Shown here: piece by piece, positions 53,963 to 64,000 of the stretch
Layout: each line of letters starts with the position of its first letter
How positions within the stretch are numbered: position 1 is the stretch's first letter
DNA from: Ciona intestinalis
Taxonomy: Eukaryota; Chordata; Ascidiacea; Phlebobranchia; Cionidae
Reading direction: 5' to 3'
DNA: 64,000 nt
Assembly: GCF_000224145.3 (NCBI RefSeq)
Contig: NC_020174.2
Location: 5,873,106 to 5,937,105 of the forward strand
The notes under the pieces: generated by a model
What the model was told of the DNA's origin: nothing
Database searches by the model: none
What the model saw: only the letters and a program-made list of their open reading frames with translations
Program-made: the position numbers and the translations under genes

Positions 53963-55952
53963 GGCAAGAAACTACCGTAGAATGAATTTGTGTGTGTGCG
54001 AAAGCCTAAAATACCCAACGGTTGCGTTTATTTCATCAACTTAATGCAGATTTTACTTTTGGTAGCTTACATGTGCAACGCAAAAAAAAATAATTCAAAA
54101 ACAAAAACCATAGAAATATCATTACAAAATTCATAACAGGAAAATAGAAATGTTAAACGAGCGATGGCAGGAGCAACAAGTGCACGCGTTGGGTAAATAG
54201 GAGATATTAGAATCATTAAACCAGTAAAATACATGTGCCCCTACATCTTGTAAAATGAAGTGTGTGTTTAAATCAAGAGTTTTTAACAAGAAAATTAGGT
54301 CAGTTTTGTGTCCAGTCAAAACTCACATTTCTAGACTACGACATGGCCAGCGGATATCCGAACATTTTTACAACTCAGTCGGTTTCCTGTAGGAGCCGGA
54401 AATGTTTATCTGGGTAATGCCTACGCATACGCGAAGCTAAGTATGAATCACTGATACAGCAAGTTCGATCGGACCAGCGAATTTTATAACGCCCACGCAA
54501 AACAGTGGGTTTGTTTAAGTTTTCTCGTTTATGCCTATACACAAAACACGAATAAACTTTTTCCCGTGTATTTAAACACAGATAGGAATAAATATTAAAT
54601 AAACAGCAACCACAGTTAAAAATACGTACATCAGCCGTGGTAACGTCAATTGAGGCATTTAAAAAGGTTACTGCATAGCGAATTGCAATGGAATATGCTA
54701 TTTTGCTTATACCGTGCAATGCTACTGTTTACCTTATTAGGATAACACCGCTACTGCTTACGCATATTCGTGTTATGTTTGGCGAGCATGTGTAACAACA
54801 GTGTAACAGTATAGATTGGCCGAGGTCACAAGAGCAGCATGCTATTATTAGATAAATTGACCGGTAACTCCCGTTCACAGTAGGCTATATGGCGGCAAGC
54901 CTTTTCTCACAGTTTCTGCTCCCGGGCATCGCCGCCCACACTTTTATCTTTGCGGCCGACGGAAACGCACGTGAACGTAAAAACGACGGAAAATATTCTG
55001 ATTACCGCCTACGCTATGTGTGGTTACTCTCATTTGGGTAACCGCTGTTATTTCGTATCGTTTTGAAATCTGTTGCGAGCGTCACGACTTTTTAGGGGGT
55101 ATTCCACGCGTAGAGTTGCACCGGGTGTAACAACGTAATGTGTACAGCGTTTGTTGTTTCCAATGCGTGACAGATGTAAATGCAACAAAACAATAGACTC
55201 GTATAACCACCAGCTTACATTACAATGCTATGACGTTGTTAAATTGACCCAAGATTCTATCATCATATCCTACACATGGTCCAGAACAAAGGGAACGGAT
55301 GATGCATTCACCCCACATTGTACACGTATTGATGCATATTATTAAAAATACCGTGTTGCTCAAACGTGGAATGAGTAACGGTGACATACTTTACTTAAAA
55401 GAAACCCGGTTTAACAAACAGACACATTTGTTTATTACTTGCTGCATGGAGAATACTTTATAGGTGTACATATTTGTCGTTTATTAGCATTTTTTATTGT
55501 TGCCGGCTGTTTGATAATAAAACAATTATTTCTGTTAATAATTATATAGTAGAGTGGGGAAGAGGAGACACCTTCAGCACTTTATCCATATATTCTCATC
55601 GTGTTTTAAACAATTCACAACGGTCTATGGGAGCCGTGAGGATACGGTTTTATAATTCTTTGAATGTTCTTTGTTTACTACGAAAATTTAAATAAAAATA
55701 TGTCCTATCTTCCCCCACCCTACCATATTAATATATCACGGGCCAACTAACTTCTGGTTGGGTATTTCCATATCGTTAAAAGCCTGTGCTAATGGAAAGA
55801 TTCCGTTTCAACATAAACAAACCAATAACAACGTATCAGATGTAATTATGTAATGTTATGACAAACAATTTGTAATTAAAATGTTTTTCCCTTTAAATGT
55901 CGCTTGGGGAGTAAATCCTAACAGCAAACAAATTAAATGCAGATTTAATTAA
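53963..55952. other. Interval between KDM1A and the astacin gene
   Basis: Divergent intergenic region. No firmly supported gene. An ATG in fair context at 54891 opens a 50-codon frame with a hydrophobic start (MAASLFSQFLLPG) but no compatible next exon was found. MITE copy 14 lies inside. Confidence 0.4.
55545..55727 (-). mobile_element. MITE copy 14
   Basis: Complete copy. TATAGTAGAGTGGGGAAGAG and TATCTTCCCCCACCCTACCA are the ends. Confidence 0.85.
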
Positions 55953-55958
55953 TTGCAG

Positions 55959-56195
55959 AATAAATTAGTTGTAGATTATGGGGCGTTTTTTAAATTTAAA
56001 GAAAGGTTGCTCGGCTGGTGCGGTGTGCAAACTCTTACGTCACAAGGATTTAATGTTGCCTTGCGTCATATCGCCCACGCACGCAGAAAAAGGGTCAGGG
56101 CTCGCGAAAGCTATAAATCTGCGCGACTGGTTGCAGAAGCAGCAGAATTCGCCGAAGATCAAAGCCTAGATTCCTCTGCAATATCTTTGCACTGA
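55959..56195 (+). CDS. Possible terminal exon of an unrecognised gene
   Basis: After an acceptor-like TTAATTGCAG, 78 codons are open to a TGA. The translation has an alternating basic and alanine-rich stretch (HIAHARRKRVRARESYKSAR) followed by AEAAEFAEDQSLDSS, more protein-like than a random frame. No matching upstream exon was found and no family is recognised. It could be a chance frame just 130 bp before the astacin gene. Confidence 0.22.
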   Translation, partial: NKLVVDYGAFFKFKERLLGWCGVQTLTSQGFNVALRHIAHARRKRVRARESYKSARLVAEAAEFAEDQSLDSSAISLH

Positions 56196-56327
56196 TATTT
56201 AGTTGGGCTGAAAAAAAAACATTTCTTGGCCGACGTGTTAGTTTAATTTTTTTTTTTTTTTTATAACAGCTTTCTGCAACCTAGGGTGTAAAAAAACAAC
56301 GCAGTAGTAGATCCTGCGGCTTGTATA

Positions 56328-59300
56328 ATGATGTTACATATAACATCGTACGTACTTCTTCTTGGTAAGTTTGCATGTTGTTAATTTAAAATAGAAATTG
56401 CTCAGGCTAACACGGTTTTCTATCTTTTTTAGATTTATTCATTGGACATCATTTAGCATTTGCTCAAACAGAAAAAGAATGCAACGATGTGGTTCTTCAG
56501 CAGGGGCAAAATTATCCTCTAGAAGTCATTAACGCGTGTGCTCAAAGTAAGTTCAGTCATAAAGAAATGCTAAGGGCAATAAACCTTTAAAACACACATC
56601 GTCTTGCCCCAAGGCTGTTCGTAATATTGCAAAATGTTTTAAGTGCGATCTCTGTTTTGATCTGCAGGAAGATTGAGACAAAACTCGCCGTCAGGAGCTT
56701 TAAATTCTCCATGCACCGCTGAACCAGATTGCGGAGTTGAAACCTGCGTGTTTGGCTTTCGTAAAGACGCATCTGGTTGTCGTGTTTCTTGCCAATGCAG
56801 CGATGGCGAAGGTAATTGGAAAAACACTCACACCTAGACACACCTTAAAACGTTGAAGCCACATAAATATTATACACTGTACTTTACCATTAACTTGTAT
56901 TTAATTTAATAACCTCGCTGCTACCGTTGTGGCCGTATATTTGTCTTCGGAAAGATAGTTAACGGCAGAGTTAAATACGTGGTGACTTTTAAGCGGGCAT
57001 GAGATGTATATAAAAAAAAACAACCGTATTATAACCACTATCACTTTTCAGCCACGCGAGGATAAAGCAGGTTACATTTATTCAGTTACGTTAACTCAAA
57101 ACCCTCATATGTTTTCCCAGGTTTGTATGAAGGCGACATCGAACTGACAGATCTTACCAAAACCTTCCTGTTGAAAAACGTCGACACAGGCGTCCCGACT
57201 CCCGCACCCACCTATGACCCACTTGTACAACATGCTGCAGGAAGGTCCATCAGGTTGTGGAACAATATAAGAGAAGGAAATAACTTTGTCGTCCCCTACG
57301 CGGTATCTAGGGGCATTGGTAAGTTTTAACGTTTGCTCAAGAGTAGTAACTATATTAGAATTTCTCTCTTTCCTGATCTAGAGCTCATGGAGCATCTGTT
57401 ATTAGAATCTTATATTTGAATCAGAAATACAAAATATAATCTTAATAAAGAAAATACTGGTGATGCCAGTTTGTACGAAGCCTATATCTTCCATACACTA
57501 TTCGTTAGTAGACTTTTACGTTTTTGTAGCTGATTACTAAAATAATGCCAGCATTCTAAAAATCCTGGTTATACCCTTCTATCAACATATGCAATACTGT
57601 CATGGTACGTGGTTAAAATATTCCCAATTATTTGTATTTCAGGATCAAGTGGACGAGCGGCGATTGCTGCTGCAGTTCGTGACTTCGACGCCAACACCTG
57701 CATACGGCTTCGACCCAGCACACGATACTCGGGGCGGCCATATCTGTATATGTATCCAGGTGGAGGATGCTCTTCACCTGTAGGAAGGCAATCGTCCAGA
57801 CAACAAGTAAGTATTAAAATATAATGGTTTGTGAACTGAGACTTAACTTTCCTAACTCATAGTTTTTTTGTTTTTTTTTCTCAACTTTTTTCTAACTTTT
57901 TCTTAACTTTTTTTTAACCCTTTCTTAACTTTTTTCTAACTTTTTCTTAACTTTTTTTTAACCTTTTCTTAACCTTTTCTTAACTTTTTCTTATTTTTTT
58001 GGACTTTGGCTCGCCTTCCTTTAGCCAAGCGTTTATGGTTTCAAGGTTCGGCACTGCTATCATTGTGGGTGTGGGTGTTCTTGGGAAAAACCCTAAAATA
58101 CCATCTACACCAAAGTTGCATAAGTAATATTTCGTAGGCAGGTACGCGGTGTGAAACATATCACCCATTTTATAACAACTGTCGTTGTCCCGCCACTCGA
58201 GAATAAATACGTTACATTCAATTATTCTTCAGCCCAGTGATTTTACTCTTTCCTAAAATCCTATTTATATTTAGGTATCTTTGGCTTCTGGTTGCTGGCA
58301 GAAAGGGACAGTAATCCACGAGATTCTACATTCACTGGGTTTTTGGCACGAACAAAGTCGACCTGACCGAGATTCGCATGTAAGGATCAATACAGCCAAC
58401 ATATTCAGAGGTTAGTAAACTATAATAAGCCCCGTGTTTTAATGTAAATACAGCAGACCATTTAAATAAGTTATACAACTATAGGCATGGCGTACAACTT
58501 CAACAAAATGTCGAACCGACAAATCAATTCGCGAAACTCTCCTTACGACATTGGATCAGTGATGCATTACAACAGCTACGCATTCTCTTCCAATCGTAGA
58601 CCTACCATTACAGACCTGCAAGGAAGGCCTATTACTACTCAGGTGAGTCTTGTAAAATAACTGGCTTTTTATCGTGATGTACCCCAACCTATGTAATGTT
58701 ATATATAGTAAGGGGAATGTGACATATTTTTGTTCTATTTTATCGTCTCATTTGGTAGTAAATAAAGAACATTTAAAGAATTATAAAACCGCATCCCTAC
58801 GACTTTCATGGACCGTTGTTAATTGTTTAAAAACATAATCATGATATTTGGATATTATGTGCTAAAGGTCTCCCCCACCTTACAATATACTAAAGCTTAT
58901 ACCTTGTTTATTTTTGTTAGAGAAACGGATTTTCCCGTCAAGACCTTATCCAACTGAATGCCATGTATGGTTGTACCACAACAGGAACCGGTGGGGGTGG
59001 AACTGGCACCGGTGGGGGCGGAACTGGCACCGGTGGGGGCGGAACTGGCACCGGTGGGGGCGGAACGGGTACCGGTGGAGGCGGAGGAGCGGCGGCGGCG
59101 GCGGCGGCGGCGGGGAAGTTGCGTAGACAAAAATTCTTTGTGCTCTTCATGGGCTCAAAATGGAGAGTGCAGAAACAACCCGAGGTACATGCTCCCAAAC
59201 TGCTGTAGAAGCTGTAGAGGTGGCACCACATGTACCGACAACAGCGTCAACTGTCCAGTATGGGCGAGGCGTGGTGAATGCCAGAATAACCCGAGATGGA

Positions 59301-59561
59301 TGACGCCCAACTGCTGCCGAAGCTGCAGAGGTATATGCTATAGTCGCAATTGAAAAGTTAATATGCAACTAATTACTTATTTTTACAGCTTCACCTACCA
59401 GACCACCAACAACAACCCCAAGACCTCGGCCAACCTCATGCTCCGACAAAAGTCGTAATTGTCCTGCGTGGGCCCGAGCTCGCTACTGTAGTGCGCGACT
59501 CTACGCATCATGGATGTCAATCAACTGCCAGCGAAGTTGCAATCGGTGCAGCAGAGGTTAA
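56328..59561 (+). CDS. Secreted astacin metalloprotease with antistasin-like and three ShKT domains
   Basis: Zinc endopeptidase of the astacin (M12A) family, secreted. Exons: 56328-56364, 56433-56546, 56668-56811, 57121-57318, 57643-57806, 58275-58410, 58485-58642, 58921-59330, 59389-59561. Residues 1-24 are a signal peptide. Residues 60-96 are cysteine-rich ([17 protein letters not shown], then CQC), resembling an antistasin unit, placed before the protease. EGDIELT and FVVPYAV mark the start of the catalytic domain. [11 protein letters not shown] (234-244) is the zinc site and SVMHY (289-293) the Met-turn. A Gly/Thr-rich linker made of a 21-bp repeat follows, then three ShKT domains (first Cys of each in GSC, TTC and TSC; final one ending SCNRCSRG). 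The protease frame and the ShKT frame of exon 8 differ by one base across the GGC/GCG-rich linker. Flanking phases are otherwise consistent, so a length error in that repeat is likely. About 510 residues. Confidence 0.88.
57856..57998. repeat. Pyrimidine-rich minisatellite in astacin intron 5
   Basis: About a dozen degenerate copies of a roughly 12-bp unit of the form CTTAACTTTTTT, differing in T-run length and TAACC/TAACT. It lies in the 468-bp intron before the zinc-site exon. Confidence 0.85.
58016..58235 (+). mobile_element. SINE-like copy in astacin intron 5
   Basis: GGTTTCAAGGTTCGGCACTGC (box-B-like) at the left. The right part has GTGTGAAACATATCACCC, TTATAACAACTGTCGTTG and CGAGAATAAATACGTTAC. 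This matches the order seen at 47034-47345. Confidence 0.5.
58704..58888 (+). mobile_element. MITE copy 15
   Basis: In the intron directly before astacin exon 8, ending about 30 bp from it. The left end is worn (ATAGTAAGGGGAATGTGAC) and the right end reads CTCCCCCACCTTACA. Confidence 0.75.
58988..59080 (+). repeat. 21-bp coding minisatellite of the astacin linker
   Basis: Four to five tandem copies of a 21-bp unit of the form ACCGGTGGGGGCGGAACTGG plus C, then a GCG/GGC microsatellite to about 59115. In the protease frame it encodes TGGGGTG repeats. Several other frames on both strands are also free of stops. Confidence 0.9.
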
Positions 59562-60454
59562 TCGTCTCCTTGACGTTTGTCGTCGCCTTAATTGCTCGTG
59601 ACGACAATTAAGATGGTCAATTCTATTCTAAATCAGTTTTAATGACTTTTAATTGACAACTTGTTTAAATTTTAATGTTTTGTTAGTTCTTTATATCGCC
59701 TCAGTCATTTTAGTGCAACGGTCTGTGCTGTAAACATGCACAGAGCAATTAACCCACTTTACTATTCTCCACGAAGCTGTTTGAACGTTTGTAATTAACA
59801 AGGGTTGTTTACCGATTGTTTACAGCACCTAATGACTTCCTATGCGCGCTCCTTCATTCGTATTATGGCCACGCAAGAATGCCGTATGGAATATGTTCAA
59901 TCTCAACCCCCATTCACCAATCATTTCCACGAAAATCTGGATTTTCGTCTAGATTTCCGTAACTGTGTTCCTTAGCCTTTATTAGCATAGAGGGAACTGA
60001 ATGTGTAGATGTAGTTGTTTGGAATGAAAGCGTATTTTGTTGCATGCTTGACGTGGCTTTTGTTTTTGTTCATTATTCAAGAAATAAAACAATTTTATCA
60101 AGTCGTGTGGTTCTTTATAAACCGAACCAGGTTTTAAAATGATTGAGAAATTGGTATGTTGTTTGACGTTTAGCTGAAGTATTTAAGTAGCTTCTTACAT
60201 GTGTATATTATAATACAGTGGGGAAAATATGGCACATTCAAAGAATTATAAAACTTTATCCTCGCGACTCCTATAGACGGTTGTTAATAGTTTAAAAAAT
60301 GATCAGGATATTCGGATATTATGTAATATTGGTGTCCCGTCTTTTCCCATCCTACTACATGTTTATAGTATTGGTATAATGGATTTCAAGTATGATTGTT
60401 TACATAAAATAAGCAAGGAATGGTTAAAAAGTTTGTAAAATTTACTTTTATTTA
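59562..60454. other. Convergent 3' interval
   Basis: Between the astacin stop (plus) and the transporter stop (minus). It holds the astacin 3' UTR with an AATAAA near 60083, and MITE copy 16. No gene was seen. Confidence 0.6.
60211..60359 (+). mobile_element. MITE copy 16, internally deleted
   Basis: ACAGTGGGGAAAATATGGCAC runs directly into the ATTCAAAGAATTATAAAAC block, so the Ttt/TCGTCCC segment is missing. The right end is GTCTTTTCCCATCCTACTAC. Confidence 0.75.
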
Positions 60455-60456
60455 TT
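60451..60456 (-). terminator. Poly(A) signal overlapping the transporter stop codon
   Basis: On the minus strand the stop TAA at 60457-60455 is immediately part of CTAATAAATAAAAG, so AATAAA begins inside the stop codon. This implies a very short 3' UTR. Confidence 0.5.
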
Positions 60457-62708
60457 AGCATTGCCTAACAATGTGCTTCAATGGTAAAGCGTTAGGTTCT
60501 GTGGTACCGTATGAACAACTTTCTTCAACGATTTTATCAACTGAAGATGGAACTGCATCAACAATATGCTGATTTTTAAACAACATTTCGTCATCGTCTG
60601 TTAAAAACGCCTGTCTTTGGATATCTTCTTTGCGTCTGGAACGTGGTTGTTTTAAACAGTGAATGTTACGAGTATACACATATGTTTTACCTGTAATACC
60701 TCCTGGCAACTATTCCAAGCACGAAAACTTGCAGAATCATGGCGTAATTACTGAAAGCTGAAACACAAGGCTGTATGAATACCAAGGGCAAACTAAATCA
60801 AATGAAAAAAATCCAAAAATATATAAACACCCACAAAGTTACATACATGGTAACTCGTAATCTGGAACGACGTGTATGAAACAGAACACACGTGTTATAA
60901 CGACTGTCGCTTTACGACCACTTGAGGATAAAAGCGAGTTACAATCACTCATTTAAACAAGCATATAATGTTCACCAGTAATATAGGTCTTACCGTCGTA
61001 ATTCTCCCTAAAATTAAACGGTGCTTCGCATGGGAAGACATTATAATAATCCAAAACACTGAAAATAAGACATTCGTATTCAGTTACGAATGTTATTAAA
61101 GTCATGCAGAGAGTTTTCCCTTTTATTGCATGCAGTTTCTCCATACCTGTATAAAAGACAACACAGTAAGAATAAGCATTGCCCAAACAAATATGGGTTG
61201 TTGGATTTACCTTCAATTTTTTTGGCAATACGAAACATAAGGTTGAACCCATACATACAGACAACCGCAGATAAGCTGTAGAATATTGCAAGATACAATG
61301 CTGGGTTCGTACCCTAAAAAAAGGTTGAAGTGTTATGTTACTTTTTACCACCACCCCACCACACTATATACCTGTGAATCGTTTAACTTGTAGTCCGCCT
61401 TCAACAACATGGCGATTACACCATAGAACGGAATCATAATAACGTTTTGGAAGATCATCCACTTGGCAAGCATCATTAGAGATCTGTGTACAGTTTTAAA
61501 ATACAAAAGGAATAAATATTTCATTATAAACATGGCAGCTCATAAGATACGAATTTTAACCATATGTAAGCCATATACCAGGGTAGGGGATGATGGGACA
61601 CCTTTTAGCACATAATATCTAAATCTCTTGATCGTATCTTAAAAAATTGACAACGGTCTATGAGAGTCGTAAAGATACGGTTTTATAGTTTTTTTTATTA
61701 TTATTTTTAGTTTTTTTTTTACCAAATGGAAGGAGAAAATAGAATGAAACGTGTCCCATCTTCCTTCACTTTATTACACATATGAGCTGGCATGTTTGGA
61801 TTTAAACCGACTAAAAAATATGTTTTTTTACGAATACTTACACAGAGTTTTTAACTTTTGGGAGACAGATTAAGCAGCAACAGGGTGTGTTGTTTAATCC
61901 GACATCTATATGTGTGGTTTTATCCACAAAGGATTTGGTTCCCCCAGCAAATGTGATGATCAAGTAGAAATATTTGTATTCGGCGTATGCGAGATATATT
62001 TCGGATATAAACGAGAGAACGACCAGCGACCGAGGTGTGAAAACAGCGACAGTACCAACCAGCAATACAGCCTGAAGACATGCATGATGGTTTATGATAT
62101 AAGAGTGTGGGAGGGAGATAGGACACTTTTTTATTCTGTTTTCTCGTCCTATTTGGTAGTAAACAAAGAACAATCAAAGAATTATAAAACCGCATCCTAA
62201 CGACAGCCGCAGACCGTTAATTGTTTGAAAAAAGATCAGGATATTTAAATATTATGTGATAAAGGGGTCCCGTCTTCCCCCAGCCTACTATATATAGTGT
62301 CTATTGGTTTGGTATGAAGCGAACTTACTGGGTAGCTGCCAAGAATCCAAAGAAGAGAATTTCTAAGATCCTTTGAATTTGACTTTAGAAGTATGTAATG
62401 TATTTCCTCGAAGTAAATAGCAAGCATTATTACTAGAAGAATCGGCGGTATAGCAAGGAAAACAACACCCCCAGCACCCCAGCTTTCGAATACAACTGTC
62501 ATACAGTAGATTAGAGAACAGTATTGTAATCAGTTTGTGACAAAATACATATTAATCAATTTCGTAATCGTGTTTTAAGAGATAAATAAAATTAATGTTA
62601 AAACTTCTACTTACTTTCAGAAAACTTGTCAGAGGTCGGGGCCAACAAGTTACAGACTGACTTGTTCCAAATCTCTTTCTGTAACCTTAGGCCTGCCAAG
62701 CCTTCCAT
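60455..62708 (-). CDS. Organic solute transporter subunit alpha-like protein
   Basis: Multi-pass plasma-membrane protein of the SLC51A/TMEM184 fold, which in vertebrates exports bile acids and steroid conjugates together with a beta subunit. Eight exons in transcript order: 62708-62615, 62495-62329, 62071-61842, 61483-61372, 61313-61211, 61146-60994, 60757-60691, 60635-60455. All phases agree and give about 368 residues (human OST-alpha has 340). An extracellular N-terminus leads into the first membrane segment (VVFLAIPPILLVIMLAIYF). Next is AVFTPRSLVVLSFISEIYLA and the characteristic cysteine cluster TPCCCLICLP. Further segments include MMLAKWMIFQNVIMIPFYG and YLAIFYSLSAVVCMYGFNL. The tail has YYRRKEDIQRQAFLTDDDE. 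A near-identical exon series for a second gene lies immediately upstream. No beta subunit is seen in the window. Confidence 0.85.
60840..60955 (+). mobile_element. SINE tail in transporter intron 6
   Basis: GTATGAAACAGAACACACG, GTTATAACGACTGTCGC and TTGAGGATAAAAGCGAG are the shared tail in best-preserved form. No tRNA-like part is seen. Confidence 0.5.
61574..61776 (-). mobile_element. MITE copy 17
   Basis: In transporter intron 3. CAGGGTAGGGGATGATGGGAC and GTCCCATCTTCCTTCAC are the ends; a T-run expansion is inside. Confidence 0.75.
62100..62292 (+). mobile_element. MITE copy 18
   Basis: In transporter intron 2. GAGTGTGGGAGGGAGATAGG and GTCTTCCCCCAGCCTACTA are the ends. It starts 29 bp from exon 3. 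Confidence 0.8.
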
Positions 62709-63084
62709 TATATAAAAGCATGTGTAACTACAGTGAACCAGTAACACCTGCTTAAGCTAACTTAACTTTAGCTTTTGACAAACTATACCTGCACAACTGT
62801 ACTTAGGTAATAGTTTTCAATAACGTTACTGTGTTCAGAAGTAACTATTTCAACTATCTTGAGCATCCAGTTATACGAGCGGCACATGTGCTAAACAGGT
62901 TTCCTATAATGTTCCCATATATTCAGTGTATAAGCTTCGGTTCGTTGAGCAAATAAACCTCGTCACGGGTTACACAAAGCACCAAGCTATATCGCGTTAC
63001 ACAAACATCACGACGAGAACCAGCGATATAGCGAAAGTACATAACATGTTTAATAAAAGTGAGTATTGAATCTTTATTCAATTA

Positions 63085-63245
63085 TATAGTAGGTTGGGGT
63101 AAAATGGGACAGGTTTTAATTTTACTGTATGATCTTATATAACCGTAGCGCGCGACATTAAAGGGCGTATTAATTGTTTATTACATGATAGAAAAACATG
63201 GAATATTATGTATTAGAGGTATCCCGCCTTACCCCACAGTAATAT
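63085..63245 (+). mobile_element. MITE copy 19
   Basis: In the short interval between the two transporter genes, ending about 23 bp from the stop of the upstream one. TATAGTAGGTTGGGGTAAAA and CGCCTTACCCCACAGTAATA are the ends. Confidence 0.85.
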
Positions 63246-63267
63246 ATCGATTTAGGTATTGTATATT

Positions 63268-63994
63268 TTAACAGTCTTCCTCTAACACCAGATTGCTATT
63301 AGACGCACTGTCGGGGGTTTGTACATCATTTGAATTTGAAACTCCGGTTCCGTTATAAGATGGAACATTATCGCCAAGCACTTTTGTCACGGAAGATGCA
63401 ACTGCTCCATGGGCACGACTGTATGTTATAGTAGTTTCATCGTCAGTTAAGACTGCCTGTCTTTGAATATCAGCTTTTCGCCTGAAAATGCAGTGTTGTA
63501 AATGGTGTGGTAAGATTGTCACCGAGTTACCTGTAGAAATGTCGAGCCAGCACACCAAGAAGAAATATCTGGATTACTACGGCATAGTTGTTGTAGGCTG
63601 AAAAGTACAAGCATGAAGATTGGCATACAAAGGGTTAAGTTATATAGTACATTAGCACATAATATCCAAATATCCTGATCCTGTTTTAAACAATTAACAA
63701 CGGTCTATGGGGGCCGTGAGGATACGGTTTTATGATTCTGGATTGTTGTTTGTTTACTACCAAATGGGACGTGAAAATAGAGTGTAAAAGTGTACCATCT
63801 TCCCCAAACCCTTTATATCTTAGCATTTTGTAAGCGCCTACCTTTACGGTTACTGTAAAAGTCGAACGGTGGGTCGCAAGGGAACAAGTCAAATTGAGCT
63901 AATACGTTGAAAATTAAACTCTCAAAACCAGTTACGAACATAGTGAGTTGCATGCATATTGTCTTCCCCTTGATTGCATGCATCTCCTCCATAC
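63268..63994 (-). CDS. Second organic solute transporter alpha-like gene, partial
   Basis: Three 3'-terminal exons of a tandem paralogue, continuing beyond the window: 63994-63842 (153 nt), 63597-63531 (67 nt), 63481-63268. Exon lengths for the first two and all phases equal those of the neighbouring gene. MEEMHAIKGKTICMQ parallels MEKLHAIKGKTLCMT. NYAVVIQIFLLGVLARHFYR parallels NYAMILQVFVLGIVARRYYR. The tail starts with the same RKxDIQRQAxLTDD block, then diverges into a longer Ser/Asn-rich end (SNSNDVQTPDSASNSN). The gene lies upstream of, and on the same strand as, the complete copy, with about 560 bp between its stop and the other's start codon. Confidence 0.85.
63642..63818 (-). mobile_element. 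MITE copy 20, one end lost
   Basis: In the second transporter gene between its 153-nt and 67-nt exons. The GGGGAAAGATGGGAC end is missing: TATAGTA joins directly to CATTAGCACATAATATCC. The other end reads ACCATCTTCCCCAAACCC. Confidence 0.75.
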
Positions 63995-64000
63995 CTGTAG

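Noticed and set aside
54375-54719. 114-codon minus-strand frame upstream of KDM1A
   Set aside because: No domain and no splice link to the KDM1A start exon at 53962; the family N-terminus is already accounted for.
54891-55045. ATGGCGGCAAGC frame with hydrophobic start
   Set aside because: Attractive start context, but no donor gives a phase compatible with the frame at 55959 or any other exon found.

Overview
The window looks like nuclear DNA from a solitary tunicate of the Ciona type. Genes are split into many short exons with mostly small introns. The chordate orthologues are recognisable but diverged. The non-coding DNA is full of one palindromic-ended MITE and a tRNA-like SINE of the kind seen in Ciona. 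The species is inferred from style and was not searched. All exon models were built by eye from reading frame, splice sites and intron phase.

Layout. 1-15.3 kb (+): a full four-domain CCN matricellular gene (1041-6399), then a 50-N gap inside a near-identical duplication (6597-7392 and 8005-8802), a small minus-strand orphan (9876-10659), and a second, two-domain CCN gene with only TSP1 and CT domains (12884-15286). 15.3-23.9 kb: no recognisable gene. 23.9-27.5 kb (-): ZNHIT6/BCD1, the box C/D snoRNP assembly factor. 28.8-32.2 kb (-): a third CCN gene with all four domains. Its IGFBP exon is nearly identical to that of the first CCN gene, while its other exons are strongly diverged. 35.6-37.7 kb (+): an unrecognised small membrane protein. 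38.2-40.2 kb (-): an 11-beta-hydroxysteroid-dehydrogenase-like SDR. 41.6-47.5 kb (-): ARMC8. 47.9-54.0 kb (-): KDM1A/LSD1. 56.3-59.6 kb (+): a secreted astacin metalloprotease with an antistasin-like N-terminal module and three ShKT domains. 60.5-64 kb (-): two tandem organic solute transporter alpha (SLC51A-like) genes, the second running off the window.

The most interesting part is the CCN cluster. Three paralogues lie within 32 kb on both strands. A 165-bp tract at the IGFBP exon looks like recent gene conversion. The short paralogue has lost exactly the two cysteines expected to pair at the fingertips of the CT cystine knot. The rest is a housekeeping and transport neighbourhood (snoRNP assembly, CTLH ubiquitin ligase, histone demethylase, steroid and bile-acid-like chemistry) with no sign of operon-level co-function beyond shared strand.
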